DNA of 64,000 nt, taken from NCBI RefSeq assembly GCF_018138085.1, contig NZ_CP073105.1, positions 4,092,001-4,156,000 on the forward strand, in the 5' to 3' direction. The DNA is from Stutzerimonas stutzeri. GTDB taxonomy: Bacteria; Pseudomonadota; Gammaproteobacteria; Pseudomonadales; Pseudomonadaceae. The notes under the pieces are model-generated. The model was not told the DNA's origin. It made no database searches and worked only from the letters and a program-made list of their open reading frames with translations. Shown in pieces: positions 36,101 through 46,722 of the stretch (positions within the stretch are counted from its first letter, which is position 1; the number at the start of each line of letters is the position of its first letter). Both the position numbers and the translations under genes were made by a program.

Positions 36101-36680
36101 CAGCGCCAACTTCGGCAACATGATCAGCATGGCGCTGGCATCGTTCTTTCTACCGTTCTTGCCGCTGCTGGCCAAACAGATTCTGCTCAACAACTTTCTG
36201 TCCGACATCCCGGCCATTGGTCTGGCTGGTGACCGCGTCGATGCTGACTGGTCGCGCACGCCCCATCGTTGGGACATCAGCGAGGTGCGCCGCTTCATGA
36301 TCACCTTCGGCCTGATCAGCTCGGCCTTCGACCTGCTCACCTTCGGCCTGCTGGTCTACCTGGTCGGTGAACAGCCGGAGCTGTTCCGCAGCGGCTGGTT
36401 CGTCGAGTCGCTGATCACCGAGCTCGTGATCATCTTCGTGGTGCGCACGCACAAGCCGTTCTACCGCAGCCGTCCAGGGCGCTTCCTGCTGGCAAGTTCG
36501 ATCATCATCGGCGTGCTGACGGTGCTGCTGCCCTATACGCCGGTCGGCGGTTGGTTCGCCTTGCAGCCACTGCCGGTATCGGTCCTGAGCGCGGTACTGC
36601 TGATCACCGTGCTCTACGCAGCCTGCTCGGAATGGGCCAAGCAGCGCTTCTTCGCTCGCACGAGCGGCTCCCGGCAATGA
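33144..36680 (+). CDS. Fusion: flippase-like (LPG_synthase_TM/UPF0104) membrane domain plus MgtA-type P-type ATPase
   Basis: 1,178 aa from ATG 33144 (1,207 from GTG 33057; start uncertain, neither has a strong ribosome-binding site). Residues ~1-315 are an eight-segment membrane domain with LPG-synthase/YbhN traits (TKLFIDQALPSSGFSGAVAV, SVLRSVGIVPGGLGAFEAAS). From about 330 follows a complete P-type ATPase: PGDLIELSAGSLIPADGR, TGE, the SPELLPAILSATLS helix, Asp659 in DKTGTLTRG and [10 protein letters not shown]. The HLNAIENLGAMDTLCTDKTG block is characteristic of Mg2+-importing P3B ATPases (MgtA/MgtB). One uninterrupted frame joins the halves with no stop or shift. It follows urtE closely, but I see no reason to link it to urea. 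Substrate of the fusion is unknown. Confidence 0.85.
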   Translation: MDDSSRPTEHASRMVWFSWLLGAAMLGALVVGVLQLSDAGHFERVFQQAEPGWLLVAVVLQGLTYVAQGQLYRTVLAAAGAALPLWDATKISLTKLFIDQALPSSGFSGAVAVVAMLQRRGIELSQVSSCFIVSVSSYFAAYLLALAAALVVAVGSGHGSLAVIATSAAFMLFCCLMTIAAPLIAGLGQSRLARRLQNVRWMQRLLAMVLAADPHLTRSPALLLRASGYSLAIVLLDALTVWALLFAVGHSAPFTGIFASFMLASVLRSVGIVPGGLGAFEAASVATLSWAGVPLAAGLSATLLFRALSFWLPMLPGFWLSRKALHARPEDDNSEAAADYWSVPLDALHERLQAGPDGLRSEQAASRQPSVQHAHRLGLPGVIASSLARQLASPLVLILLIGAAVALVAQDWLDALIVLTIVIASALAGSLHEVRSNRAIARLREQVASRADVWRDGRIQSIPASEVVPGDLIELSAGSLIPADGRLVEARDCFVNQALLTGETFPVQKDAGQIAADTGLSQRDNCLFRGTSLRSGTARLLAVRCGVHTELGNIERSLVLRPPETEFERGLRHFGGLLLRVMLVMVTAVLGLNLFLDRPPLDTLMFAIALAVGLSPELLPAILSATLSAGAQRMAGRGVIVRHLNAIENLGAMDTLCTDKTGTLTRGVVALDGALDVNGQPSATVLRMAWLNASLQTGLRNPLDESICDHASSQAPTMASADKLDEIPYDFVRKRLSVLVRDADQPTPRLVCKGALDNVLQASESLQQGDAVLPLTETRREALNARFASWSAAGYRVLGLAWRPLERERCSVDDEQGLVFAGFLLFFDPPEPGVRDELTALRELGVAVKIISGDNRLIARQVAESVGIDVERVITGAELVQMRDEALINLAPRVSLFAEVDPNQKERIIRALQKTGHVVGFLGDGINDAPALHAADVGISVDNAVDVAKEAADFVLLRHELGLVRQGIDEGRRTFANTLKYIYLTTSANFGNMISMALASFFLPFLPLLAKQILLNNFLSDIPAIGLAGDRVDADWSRTPHRWDISEVRRFMITFGLISSAFDLLTFGLLVYLVGEQPELFRSGWFVESLITELVIIFVVRTHKPFYRSRPGRFLLASSIIIGVLTVLLPYTPVGGWFALQPLPVSVLSAVLLITVLYAACSEWAKQRFFARTSGSRQ

Positions 36681-36894
36681 GCGACTTCGAGGCCCAGAGC
36701 CTAGCGGACGGATCGCAACGAGTGAACGGAGCTTTCAGGCCCAACAAAGGTTATGTGCACGGCAAGGAAAAAGACCGGCCCGCCCCTATCCTAGCGGGAC
36801 GTCACCCACGACCCAGCTAGGCAGCAGGGCACTATCGGCGCTCGTAAGCAGATCAGGAAACCGTCAGAAAATTTTCGAAGAATCTGGTGGCTGG

Positions 36895-38043
36895 CTACTC
36901 GCCGATCTGCTTGCTGACGATCTTGCCGCCTTCCACCACGGCCATGGTGGTCGGCGTGATAAAGCCGCCGTTGTCGGTCATGCCCTGCACCGAATAGAGG
37001 TTGAACTTCGGGTCCATGGTCGTCAGCGCTTCGCCCATCTTGGCTCTGACCTGCTGCGGTTCGGTGGTGCCTGCGAGCTCCATGGCCTTGGCCAGCGCAT
37101 GGAAGGCCAGGTAGTTGTAGGCAGCCTCAGAGCCCGGCACTTTGCCGTGCGCCTTCTGGTAGCGATCGATGAAGACCTTGGCGACCTCGCTGTCGTACTC
37201 GGACAGCGGCACGACGCCCACGGAGCCTTCCAGCAGATCCAGGCCACCGGTGGCCGCGGCGATTTCGTCCAGCTTGGCCTGGTCCATGACGATGAAGCCG
37301 CCCTGGAAGCCCAGCTGACGCGCCTGCTGCATGACCAGACCGGTGGGCTCCGAGGCGCCGCCGACGAACATCACATCCGGGTTCTCGGCGATCACCCGGC
37401 TGACGCCGGTGTAGAAGTCGGTCGACTTGTTGTAGTCCATGGGATTGCTGGCAACGATCTCACCGCCCTTCTGCTGCCAGGCCTTGGTCATCATGTCGGT
37501 CCAGATCTTGGCGTACTCGTGGGTCGCGCCGGCAATCCCGAGCTTCTTGCCGTAATGCTTGAGTGCGTAGTCGGAGAAGGCATCCACGTAGCCGGTGAAT
37601 TCCGGCGGAATGCGCACCGTCAGCGGATTGCCCTGCTGGGTGACCGAGGGCACGCTGGTGTAGGCCATGATGAGGAAGTCGTCGGCGACGTTGAAGTCCT
37701 GCAAGGCGAACACGCCGCCGGTGTGCGGCACGAACACGGCCGCGGCGTTCGATTCCTTCACCAGGCGCTTGGCATTGGTGGCGGCCTGGCTCGGCGAATA
37801 TTTGTCATCCAGGCTGATGAGGTTGACCTTGTAGGTCTCGTCGCCGATCTTCAGGCCCCCGGCCTCGTTGGCGTCATCGACTGCCATGCGCAGGCCGGAC
37901 AGGGTGTTCTCGCCGTAGAGCGCGGCGCCGCCGCTCAGCGGGCCGGTGAAGCCGATGGTGAGGGTCTGTTCGGCATACACGCTGCCGGCCTGGGCCGCGG
38001 TCAGGGTGGCAATCGCCAATCCAAGCGCTTTGAGCGTTTTCAT
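36895..38043 (-). CDS. Branched-chain-amino-acid/amide-type ABC transporter receptor (LivK-like)
   Basis: 382-aa periplasmic receptor. A signal peptide (MKTLKALGLAIATLTAAQAG) is followed by a type I periplasmic-binding fold (LTIGFTGPLSGGAALYGENT, AVFVPHTGGVFALQDFNVAD). ATG 38043 has AAGGAGA 5 bases upstream; the six extra codons before it are ignored. Last gene of a five-gene operon livH-livM-livG-livF-livK. The sequence lacks UrtA hallmarks, so the ligand is an amino acid or short amide rather than urea, but the position between urt and ure suggests a nitrogen compound. Confidence 0.88.
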   Translation of the reverse strand: MKTLKALGLAIATLTAAQAGSVYAEQTLTIGFTGPLSGGAALYGENTLSGLRMAVDDANEAGGLKIGDETYKVNLISLDDKYSPSQAATNAKRLVKESNAAAVFVPHTGGVFALQDFNVADDFLIMAYTSVPSVTQQGNPLTVRIPPEFTGYVDAFSDYALKHYGKKLGIAGATHEYAKIWTDMMTKAWQQKGGEIVASNPMDYNKSTDFYTGVSRVIAENPDVMFVGGASEPTGLVMQQARQLGFQGGFIVMDQAKLDEIAAATGGLDLLEGSVGVVPLSEYDSEVAKVFIDRYQKAHGKVPGSEAAYNYLAFHALAKAMELAGTTEPQQVRAKMGEALTTMDPKFNLYSVQGMTDNGGFITPTTMAVVEGGKIVSKQIGE

Positions 38044-38067
38044 TGTTGTCTCCTTGGTCATGACTGA

Positions 38068-38775
38068 TCAGGCGCCAATGTAGGCTTTGCGCACGGCTTC
38101 GTTACCCAGCATGGCCTGCTGGTCGCCTTCCATCACCAGGCTGCCGCCCTCGATGACATAGGCGCGGTGGGCGATCTTCAACGCCGCGAAGGCGTTCTGT
38201 TCGGCCAGCAGCACGCTGGTGCCGGACCCGTTGATCCGCGAGATCACCTCGAACATCTGATTGACCACCAACGGCGCCAGCCCCAGCGAGGGCTCATCGA
38301 GCATCAGCAGCCGCGGGCGACTCATCAGCGCGCGACCGATCGCCACCATCTGCTGCTGGCCACCACTCAGCGAGCCGGCGGGCTGGTTGCGCTTGTCGTG
38401 AAGTATGGGGAACAGCTCGAGCACGTCCTGCAGGTTGCGCTTGTTGCCCTCGCCGTCGCGCCGGTGCAGGTAGGCCCCGAGCGCGAGATTCTGCGAGACC
38501 GACATCTGCGGGAACAGCTTGCGCCCCTCCGGGCAATGCACCACGCCCGCAGCGACCAGCCCCGACGGCTTGAGCCCGTCGATGCGTTTGCCCTCCAGTG
38601 TGATGGTTCCGGAAGTTGGCTTGAGCAGTCCGCTGATGGTGTTGAACAAGGTGGTCTTGCCCGCGCCGTTGGCCCCGAGAAGGACCACCAGTTCGCCAGC
38701 GCCAACCGTCATCGAAACCTGAGTAAGCGCCTTGAAACTGCCGTAGCAGACATCGACCCGATCAAGCTGCAGCAT
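38068..38775 (-). CDS. livF: LivF-type ATPase of the second HAAT importer
   Basis: 235 aa. Walker [10 protein letters not shown], signature [16 protein letters not shown], Walker [15 protein letters not shown]-loop [11 protein letters not shown]. It overlaps livG by 14 bases and precedes the receptor gene by 24. It energises uptake together with the LivG-type ATPase. The name denotes family, not proven substrate. Confidence 0.92.
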   Translation of the reverse strand: MLQLDRVDVCYGSFKALTQVSMTVGAGELVVLLGANGAGKTTLFNTISGLLKPTSGTITLEGKRIDGLKPSGLVAAGVVHCPEGRKLFPQMSVSQNLALGAYLHRRDGEGNKRNLQDVLELFPILHDKRNQPAGSLSGGQQQMVAIGRALMSRPRLLMLDEPSLGLAPLVVNQMFEVISRINGSGTSVLLAEQNAFAALKIAHRAYVIEGGSLVMEGDQQAMLGNEAVRKAYIGA

Positions 38776-39529
38776 CGTAGTCGCTCCCCAGGTAGGCTTC
38801 GATGACGGCGGGGTTGGCCTTGATCTCGGCAGGCGTGCCCTCGGCGATCTTCTCGCCGTAGTTGAGCACCATGATCTTGTCCGCCAGGCCCATGATCATG
38901 TCCATCTTGTGTTCGATCAGGCACACGGTCAGGCCGTGTTCGGGCATCTTGCGGATCAGCTCGGCCAGGCCTTCGGTCTCCTCGGGATTGACGCCCGCCG
39001 CCGGCTCATCGAGCAGCACCAGCTTCGGTTCGGTGGCCAATGCCAGGGCAAAGGCGACGCGCTTGCGTTCTTCCTGGGAGATATCCAGCACCACCCGATT
39101 CTCCAGATGTGCAAGCCCGACGAAGTCCAGCGCGGCGCGGGCTTTTTCGCGGCATTCGCGCTCCTCGCGTTGCAGGCGTTTGGAGTTGATCAGCACGTCC
39201 CACAGGCCCGAATGGGTGCGCAAACGGTGACCGACGATAAGGTTGTCGAGCACCGTGGCCTGCTCGAACAGGTGCGTGGTCTGGAAGGTGCGGCCGACAC
39301 CGAGCCGAGCCACACGGTCGCAGCGCATCCGCGAGACATCCTGACCGTCGATAAGGATGCGCCCGGAGCTGGGCTTGTGCACGCCGGAAATCAGGTTGAA
39401 AAAGGTGCTCTTGCCGGCGCCGTTGGGACCGATGATGGCGTTGATCTTGCGCGCCTCGAACTCGACGCTGACGTCGTGTACCGCCGCCAGCCCGCCGAAC
39501 ATCTTGGTCAGGTTTTCGACCTTAAGCAT
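38762..39529 (-). CDS. livG: LivG-type ATPase of the second HAAT importer
   Basis: 255 aa. Walker [10 protein letters not shown], the family-typical [21 protein letters not shown]-loop region, signature [16 protein letters not shown] (degenerate LSGGQ, normal for LivG), Walker [17 protein letters not shown]-loop [11 protein letters not shown]. It overlaps livM by 8 bases and livF by 14. Confidence 0.92.
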   Translation of the reverse strand: MLKVENLTKMFGGLAAVHDVSVEFEARKINAIIGPNGAGKSTFFNLISGVHKPSSGRILIDGQDVSRMRCDRVARLGVGRTFQTTHLFEQATVLDNLIVGHRLRTHSGLWDVLINSKRLQREERECREKARAALDFVGLAHLENRVVLDISQEERKRVAFALALATEPKLVLLDEPAAGVNPEETEGLAELIRKMPEHGLTVCLIEHKMDMIMGLADKIMVLNYGEKIAEGTPAEIKANPAVIEAYLGSDYDAAA

Positions 39530-40550
39530 TGTTGTTCACCTCGTTGCCTGGGGCGACTTTGCTACCGGCACGCGGGTCATTCGCCCTCGCTGCTGCGGTG
39601 TCCTTGCGCAGCTTCCAGCCGAGAAAGGTACCGATGACGCCGCGCGGCATGAAGATCACCAGCACCACGATCAGCGGGCCAAAAATGATCATCCGGTAGT
39701 CTTCGAGGAACTGCAGCGACTGAGTGATCCAGACGACTCCGACGGTGCCGGCCAGCGGACCGAACAGGGTGCCGAAGCCACCGACCAGCAGGTAGGTGAT
39801 CATGTCGAAGGTGTGGTTCGGGTTGGCCTCCTCCGGGCCGATGAAGCGGATCATCGAGGCATAGAGCGCTCCGGCGACACCCGCGTAGGTGGTCGACAGG
39901 ACGAAGGCCAACAGCTTGTTGCGCATCAGGTCGATGCCCAGCGATTGGGCCAGCGCATCCCCATTGCGGATCGCCATGAAGGTACGCCCCAACAAGGACG
40001 AGGCCAGACGCCCGACGAACCAGATCGCCAGGACCAGAAACAGCAGCGCCAGGTAGTAGAAAGGCACCGTCTGGCTGAAGTCCACCAGCCCGAAGCCATC
40101 CGGCGCGGCGATGCCGCGAATACCGATGGCGCCGTGGGTCAGCTCCTCCCACTTGTCGATCAGCAGATAGATGATGAAGCCGACGCAGAGCGTGAAGATC
40201 GCGAAGAAGTGTTCCTTCAGGCGCAGCGAGACAACGCCGACAAGCGCACCAATGGCGGCCGAAACCAGCGCCGCCGCCACGAACGCTGGCCAGAAATTCC
40301 AGCCATGATCAGCAGTGAGAATCGCCAGGGTGTAGGCGCCGATGGCAAAAAAGCCGCCGTGGGCCAGGTTCAGCTGGCCGCAGTAGCCGGTGATGATGTT
40401 CAGGCCGTAGACCGCGATGGCCCAGACGAAGGCGCTGGCCATTACGTAGACCTGATATTCGCTCTTGGCGAACAGCGGGAACGCCAGGGCGAAGGCCAGC
40501 ACCGCCAGCTTGCAGCCGCGGCCGGTCAGTAAAGAGGCGAAACGATGCAT
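39522..40550 (-). CDS. livM: LivM-type permease of the second HAAT importer
   Basis: 342-aa inner-membrane permease with about nine hydrophobic segments, including YGLNIITGYCGQLNLAHGGF and the LRLKEHFFAIFTLCVGFIIY segment. The cytoplasmic coupling loop is IRNGDALAQSLGIDLMRNKL. It shares one base with livH upstream and overlaps livG downstream, so the permease and ATPase genes are tightly coupled. Confidence 0.92.
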   Translation of the reverse strand: MHRFASLLTGRGCKLAVLAFALAFPLFAKSEYQVYVMASAFVWAIAVYGLNIITGYCGQLNLAHGGFFAIGAYTLAILTADHGWNFWPAFVAAALVSAAIGALVGVVSLRLKEHFFAIFTLCVGFIIYLLIDKWEELTHGAIGIRGIAAPDGFGLVDFSQTVPFYYLALLFLVLAIWFVGRLASSLLGRTFMAIRNGDALAQSLGIDLMRNKLLAFVLSTTYAGVAGALYASMIRFIGPEEANPNHTFDMITYLLVGGFGTLFGPLAGTVGVVWITQSLQFLEDYRMIIFGPLIVVLVIFMPRGVIGTFLGWKLRKDTAAARANDPRAGSKVAPGNEVNNNA

Positions 40551-41413
40551 CAGTGAGCCCCCTTGGCGAACAGCCCGGTTGGGCGCAACGACAGGATCAC
40601 CACCAGCAGCGAGAAGGCGATGATGTCCTTGTAGTCGGAGGACAGGTAGAAGCCACCGAAGCTTTCGGCGAAGCCGAGGATCATCGCGCCGAGAATGGCA
40701 CCGGGAATGCTGCCCATGCCGCCCAGCACGATGATGACGAAGGCCTTCATGATCACCAGATGGCCCATCGCCGGGTACACCAGGTTGATCGGTGCATAGA
40801 GCGTCGCGGCGAAGGCGGCGAGCATGCCGGAGATGGCGAAGGTCAACATCGCCACGCGGTTAGCGTCGATTCCGACGAGAAAGGCGCCTTCGCGGCTCTG
40901 CGCCATGGCGATGATGGTCGAGCCGAGCATCGTCTTGCGCAGGAACAGGTGCAGCGCCAGCATCAGGGTAAAGGCGCCGACGATGATCAACAGGCGCTGC
41001 TCGGGAATGATCAACCCGTCGAAGTTGAGGATGCCACCGTAGGGCGAGGCCATGCGGCGGAAGTCCGAGCCCCAGAACATCTGCACCACCGCTTCGAGAA
41101 ACAGCAGGATGCCGATCGCTGCGATCTTGTCGTGGATCGGCGGCGCATTACGCAACGGATGGAAGACCAACCGCTCGCACAGCACCGCCAGCGCGGCCAC
41201 CACCAGGCCGGACAGCAGCATGGCGATCCAGTAGTGCAGGCCGATGTCGGTCATGAAAAAGTAGGACGCGAACGCCCCGACCATGTACAGCGCGCCGTGG
41301 GCGAAATTGGGAATGTGCAGGATGCCGTAGACGAGCGTCAGGCCAAGGGCGACCAGCCCGTAGATGCTGCCCAGGGTCAGGCCGTTGAGCACTTGCTGAA
41401 ACAGTAGATTCAA
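40550..41413 (-). CDS. livH: LivH-type permease of the second HAAT importer
   Basis: 287-aa inner-membrane permease and first gene of the minus-strand operon. It begins MNLLFQQVLNGLTLGSIYGL, contains GILHIPNFAHGALYMVGAFA and ends RPTGLFAKGAH. The coupling loop is AMAQSREGAFLVGIDANRVA. The family is the hydrophobic/polar amino-acid (HAAT) permeases. Its promoter must lie in 41414-41838, shared with divergent ureD. Confidence 0.92.
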   Translation of the reverse strand: MNLLFQQVLNGLTLGSIYGLVALGLTLVYGILHIPNFAHGALYMVGAFASYFFMTDIGLHYWIAMLLSGLVVAALAVLCERLVFHPLRNAPPIHDKIAAIGILLFLEAVVQMFWGSDFRRMASPYGGILNFDGLIIPEQRLLIIVGAFTLMLALHLFLRKTMLGSTIIAMAQSREGAFLVGIDANRVAMLTFAISGMLAAFAATLYAPINLVYPAMGHLVIMKAFVIIVLGGMGSIPGAILGAMILGFAESFGGFYLSSDYKDIIAFSLLVVILSLRPTGLFAKGAH

Positions 41414-41838
41414 TGCGGCGTCTCCGTGGATCTTGTTGTTATGGGTGCCACCGAGTGATTACCGAGGGGCATCGGAACTGCGCCTGACTGACATTGGCAC
41501 TCGCTTGCACCCCCGTCAAACGAGCAGCCTGGAAGAGATAAAGGGCCATAAAGCAGCGTGATGCTCGCAACAATCTGTTTCAGCGGCTCGGCCCGTCGAT
41601 CCGACCAAGCGCAAGCAGGGCTAGCCTGAACGGGCCGGTCGATACGCACCAAACCAGGTCATCCATCACTCAAAGTCCTGGTAGCGCACCATCCGGGGGC
41701 ATCAGCTTCGTGCAGCCGGGCCGTTCGGACCGATTCGTTTAGCCCCTCACACCCAGCGAGTCCCGCCCAGCGCACCGCCGTGGCGCGAAAGGCACAACAA
41801 TTGCTCGACTCTGTCATCGACATTGCTGATCACGGCCC
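41414..41838. other. Divergent regulatory region between livH and ureD
   Basis: 425 bases without a credible gene; the short frames here have no family features. A TGGCAC-TCGC-TTGCA string at 41494-41508 on the plus strand resembles a sigma-54 promoter but is one base short between the GG and GC elements, so it is not called. No terminator-like hairpin is evident. Confidence 0.5.
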
Positions 41839-42672
41839 ATGACTGCCCTTACGCCACTGTTCACGCCTCACTGGAACGCCGAACTCGAACTGGGCTATGC
41901 CCGTTTCGACGAGTCGACACGTCCGGTGTTGCGCCGGCACAGCGGGCCTTTGAGAGTCCAGAAGCACCTTTATCCCGAGGGGCCGGAGGTCTGTCAGCAC
42001 ATCATCGTGCACCCACCGGGCGGCATTGCCGGCGGGGATCGGCTGGACATCAGCGCCGGGGTCGGCAGCGGTGCCTGGGCACAGCTGACCAGCCCTGGCG
42101 CGGCAAAGTGGTATCGGGCGGTCGGCCCGGCTTTCCAGAACGTGCAATTGCGTGTCGAGGCCGGCGCGACGCTGGAATGGCTGCCGCAGGAAACCATCGT
42201 CTATTCAGCAGCGCAGGCCGAGCTCACCACGTCCATCGAACTGGAGGGCGATGCCCGGTTGTTTTACTGGGACATCATGGCGCTGGGCCGGCCGGCCAGC
42301 GGCGAGCGCTTCGACGCGGGCCACTTCCAGGCACTGCTGAACATCCGCCGTGACGGGGAACTGCTCTGGCATGAGCGCCAGCGCGTGAGGGGCAACGATG
42401 GCCTGCTGGACTCGCCCATCGGGCTCGATGGCAACCCGGTTTTCGCCACGCTGATCGTGACCGGCGAGATCGATGCCGAGCTGATGGAGCGCTGCCGCGA
42501 ACTTCCGAGCCGGGTTCGGGGTGACCTGACCCAGTTGCCGGGCCTGGTCATTGGCCGCTGTCTGGCCAGTGAAGCCCTGCACGCCCGCGCCTGGCTGATC
42601 GAGATGTGGCGCCTGCTGCGCCCTGCGGTGCTGGGCCGCGAGGCGGTGCCGCCGAGGATCTGGAGCACATGA
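41839..42672 (+). CDS. ureD: Urease accessory protein UreD
   Basis: 277 aa. UreD binds the apo-urease (UreABC)3 and, with UreF and UreG, forms the complex that inserts nickel and carbamylates the active-site lysine. Conserved segments: [54 protein letters not shown] and [17 protein letters not shown]. First gene of ureD-ureA-acetyltransferase-ureB-ureC; divergent from livH. Confidence 0.95.
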   Translation: MTALTPLFTPHWNAELELGYARFDESTRPVLRRHSGPLRVQKHLYPEGPEVCQHIIVHPPGGIAGGDRLDISAGVGSGAWAQLTSPGAAKWYRAVGPAFQNVQLRVEAGATLEWLPQETIVYSAAQAELTTSIELEGDARLFYWDIMALGRPASGERFDAGHFQALLNIRRDGELLWHERQRVRGNDGLLDSPIGLDGNPVFATLIVTGEIDAELMERCRELPSRVRGDLTQLPGLVIGRCLASEALHARAWLIEMWRLLRPAVLGREAVPPRIWST

Positions 42673-42806
42673 ACACGGTGGGTAAGGCTTGCCGTTACCC
42701 ATATATGCCGGCGTGCCGCAGTGGCGCACCGGACTGATTAGCTGCGTGGTTTCGACCACTCGCCGGTTGATGTAAAAGCGACATTCACCCAACGACTGGA
42801 GCCTTT

Positions 42807-43109
<303 letters not shown>

Positions 43110-43174
43110 AAGAGAGGTCAATGTCTGTTGCGGCCATGCCGTGATGACCCCGAACCGCTTGAAGGATTTTCACC

Positions 43175-43684
43175 GTGCAGATACGTGACGCCCTGGACGC
43201 CGACCTCGACGGCATCCTGCAGATTTACAACGACGCCGTGCAAAACAGCACGGCGATCTGGAACGACAACGCGGTCGATCTCGATAACCGCCGCGCCTGG
43301 CTGGCCGAGCGCCACGAACAGAACTACCCCGTCCTGGTGGCGATCGACGACCACGGGCAGGTAGCCGGCTACGCCTCCTTCGGCCCCTGGCGCCCGCATG
43401 ACGGTTTTCGCCATACCGTGGAGAACTCGGTCTACGTCGGCCCCGGCCATCGTGGCAGCGGCATCGGTCGCCGCCTGATGCAGGCGTTGATCGAACGCGC
43501 CCGGCAGCTGGAGAAGCACGTGATGATCGCCTTTATCGAAAGCGAGAACCGCGCCTCGATCCATATGCATCAGCAGCTTGGCTTCATTCACGTCGGCCAG
43601 ATGCGCCAGGTGGGCTGCAAGTTCGGCCGCTGGCTGGACCTGACCATGATGCAACTAACCTTGAACAGGACGTCCAATCCATGA
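43175..43684 (+). CDS. GNAT acetyltransferase of the phosphinothricin/methionine-sulfoximine type
   Basis: 169 aa from GTG 43175, with AAGGA upstream. The GNAT fold shows [37 protein letters not shown] (the acetyl-CoA pyrophosphate loop G-x-G-x-G/R) and [21 protein letters not shown]. aeruginosa carries a methionine sulfoximine/sulfone acetyltransferase (PA4866) in the same place between ureA and ureB; this is probably its counterpart. Detoxifying glutamine-synthetase inhibitors would fit a nitrogen operon. The stop overlaps the ureB start by 4 bases. Confidence 0.85.
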   Translation: MQIRDALDADLDGILQIYNDAVQNSTAIWNDNAVDLDNRRAWLAERHEQNYPVLVAIDDHGQVAGYASFGPWRPHDGFRHTVENSVYVGPGHRGSGIGRRLMQALIERARQLEKHVMIAFIESENRASIHMHQQLGFIHVGQMRQVGCKFGRWLDLTMMQLTLNRTSNP

Positions 43685-43986
43685 TTCCCGGCGAATACCA
43701 GATCCAGGATGGCGACATCGAGCTCAACGCCGGCCGCCGCACGCTGACCCTCTCCGTGGCCAACAGCGGCGACCGGCCGATCCAGGTCGGCTCGCACTAT
43801 CACTTCTTCGAAACCAACGACGCGCTGGCCTTCGACCGCGCCGCCACCCGCGGCATGCGCCTGAATATCCCGGCCGGCACCGCGGTGCGTTTCGAACCGG
43901 GACAGAGCCGCGAGGTAGAGCTGGTCGAGCTGGCTGGCGAGCGACGGGTGTTCGGCTTTGCCGGGCGGGTGATGGGGAAGCTCTAA
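43681..43986 (+). CDS. ureB: Urease beta subunit UreB
   Basis: 101 aa, normal length. It begins [20 protein letters not shown], followed by [63 protein letters not shown] 43681 overlaps the stop of the acetyltransferase. Structural subunit; also stabilises UreC for activation. Confidence 0.97.
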   Translation: MIPGEYQIQDGDIELNAGRRTLTLSVANSGDRPIQVGSHYHFFETNDALAFDRAATRGMRLNIPAGTAVRFEPGQSREVELVELAGERRVFGFAGRVMGKL

Positions 43987-44305
43987 AGGCCGGAACGAGC
44001 GCTGGAAGCTGGAGGCTGGACGAAAGAGCAGAGAGACCGACGCTGCCTTTTCGTCCAGCCTTCCAGCCTCCAGAGAACGGCAGGCTCGTAGGGTGGATGG
44101 CCAACCCCGTGGGAAAACGCCGAAGACTTTTCCACCAGCACATTTCCGTTGGACAAGCTTCGCGTTGTCCACCCTACGGTCCACCCTTGAAGAGCGGCCA
44201 AAGCTCGGCCGCGACGGGACAGACCAACGCCGATCAGCCCCCTCTCCCTCCGGGAGAGGGTTGGGGTGAGGGCAAAGCCAATGCAGGGACCGACAGGGAG
44301 CCCCG
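43987..44305. repeat. Three consecutive hairpin elements between ureB and ureC
   Basis: Gap of 319 bases inside the urease structural operon. (1) GGCTGGACGAAA (44014-44025) pairs with TTTCGTCCAGCC (44049-44060). (2) CGTAGGGTGGA (44087-44097) pairs with TCCACCCTACG (44168-44178). (3) CCCTCTCCC (44240-44248) pairs with GGGAGAGGG (44252-44260). None is followed by a T-run, so read-through into ureC is expected. The ureC ribosome-binding site GGGAG is at 44296-44300. Confidence 0.75.
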
Positions 44306-46006
<1,701 letters not shown>

Positions 46007-46034
46007 CGGACCAGACGCCACCTCTGTAAGAACG

Positions 46035-46505
46035 GTCTTGACCGCGATATTTTCACTGCGAGGCCGCGCCCTTCGCGGTCGAGACCGCTCCCACGATTTG
46101 CCATGCCCCTGGGGGCAGTCTTGACCGCGATATTTTTACTGCGAGGCCGCGCCCTTCGCGGTCGAGACCGCTCCCACGATTTGCCCTGCCCCTGTGGGGC
46201 AGTCTTGACCGCGATATTTTTACTGCGAGGCGGCGCCCTTCGCGGTCAAGACCGCTCCCACGATTTGCCCCGCCCCTGTGGGAGCAGTCTTGACTGCGAT
46301 CTTTTCATTGCGGTGCCACCCACCTCTTCGCGGTCGAGACCGCTCCCACGATTTGCCCCGCCCCTGTGGCAGCAGTCTTGACTGCGATCTTTTCATTGCG
46401 GTGCCACCCAGCTCTTCGCGGTCAAGACCGCTCCCACGATTGCCCCGCCCCTGTGGGAGCAGTCCTGACCGCGGAGCCGCCCCATTCGGGGGTCGAGACC
46501 GCTTC
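46035..46505. repeat. Tandem array of six ~85-bp REP-like units after ureC
   Basis: Units start at GTCTTGAC/GTCCTGAC: 46035, 46118, 46202, 46287, 46375 and a shortened sixth at 46462 (lengths 83, 84, 85, 88, 87, ~44). Each has inverted arms GACCGCGA (GACTGCGA in units 4-5) and TCGCGGTC, followed by GAGACCGCTCCCACGATTTG or a close variant. Units 1-3 and 4-5 form two sub-families by their loop sequence. Every unit can fold as a stem-loop on either strand. The array fills most of the 716-base gap to the NCS1 transporter; nothing else is seen there apart from that gene's leader. Confidence 0.85.
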
Positions 46506-46722
46506 CTCTGCCCGATGAAGGTGCAGGCAAAGGACAATTGCCAAGCCCCACAGCACCCTTTGTATACAGAAACAATCTAACGATGGCGCCAGGGATGGCT
46601 AGTCTTCGGTGAGTTGCGGGCCACTTTTGCCATCGTCCGCCGCTGAATCACGCGCGACTTTGCTACTCACGGAACAAGAACTGCATACAACACCGAAAAC
46701 AATTCGCACAGGGCGCATACTG

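Noticed and set aside
41494..41508. Possible sigma-54 promoter upstream of ureD
   Set aside because: TGGCAC and TTGCA are present but the spacing between GG and GC is one base short, which sigma-54 seldom tolerates, and it is 330 bases from ureD.
46035..46505. Tandem array considered as a CRISPR
   Set aside because: Whole 83-88-bp units are repeated without unique spacers, and no cas gene is nearby.
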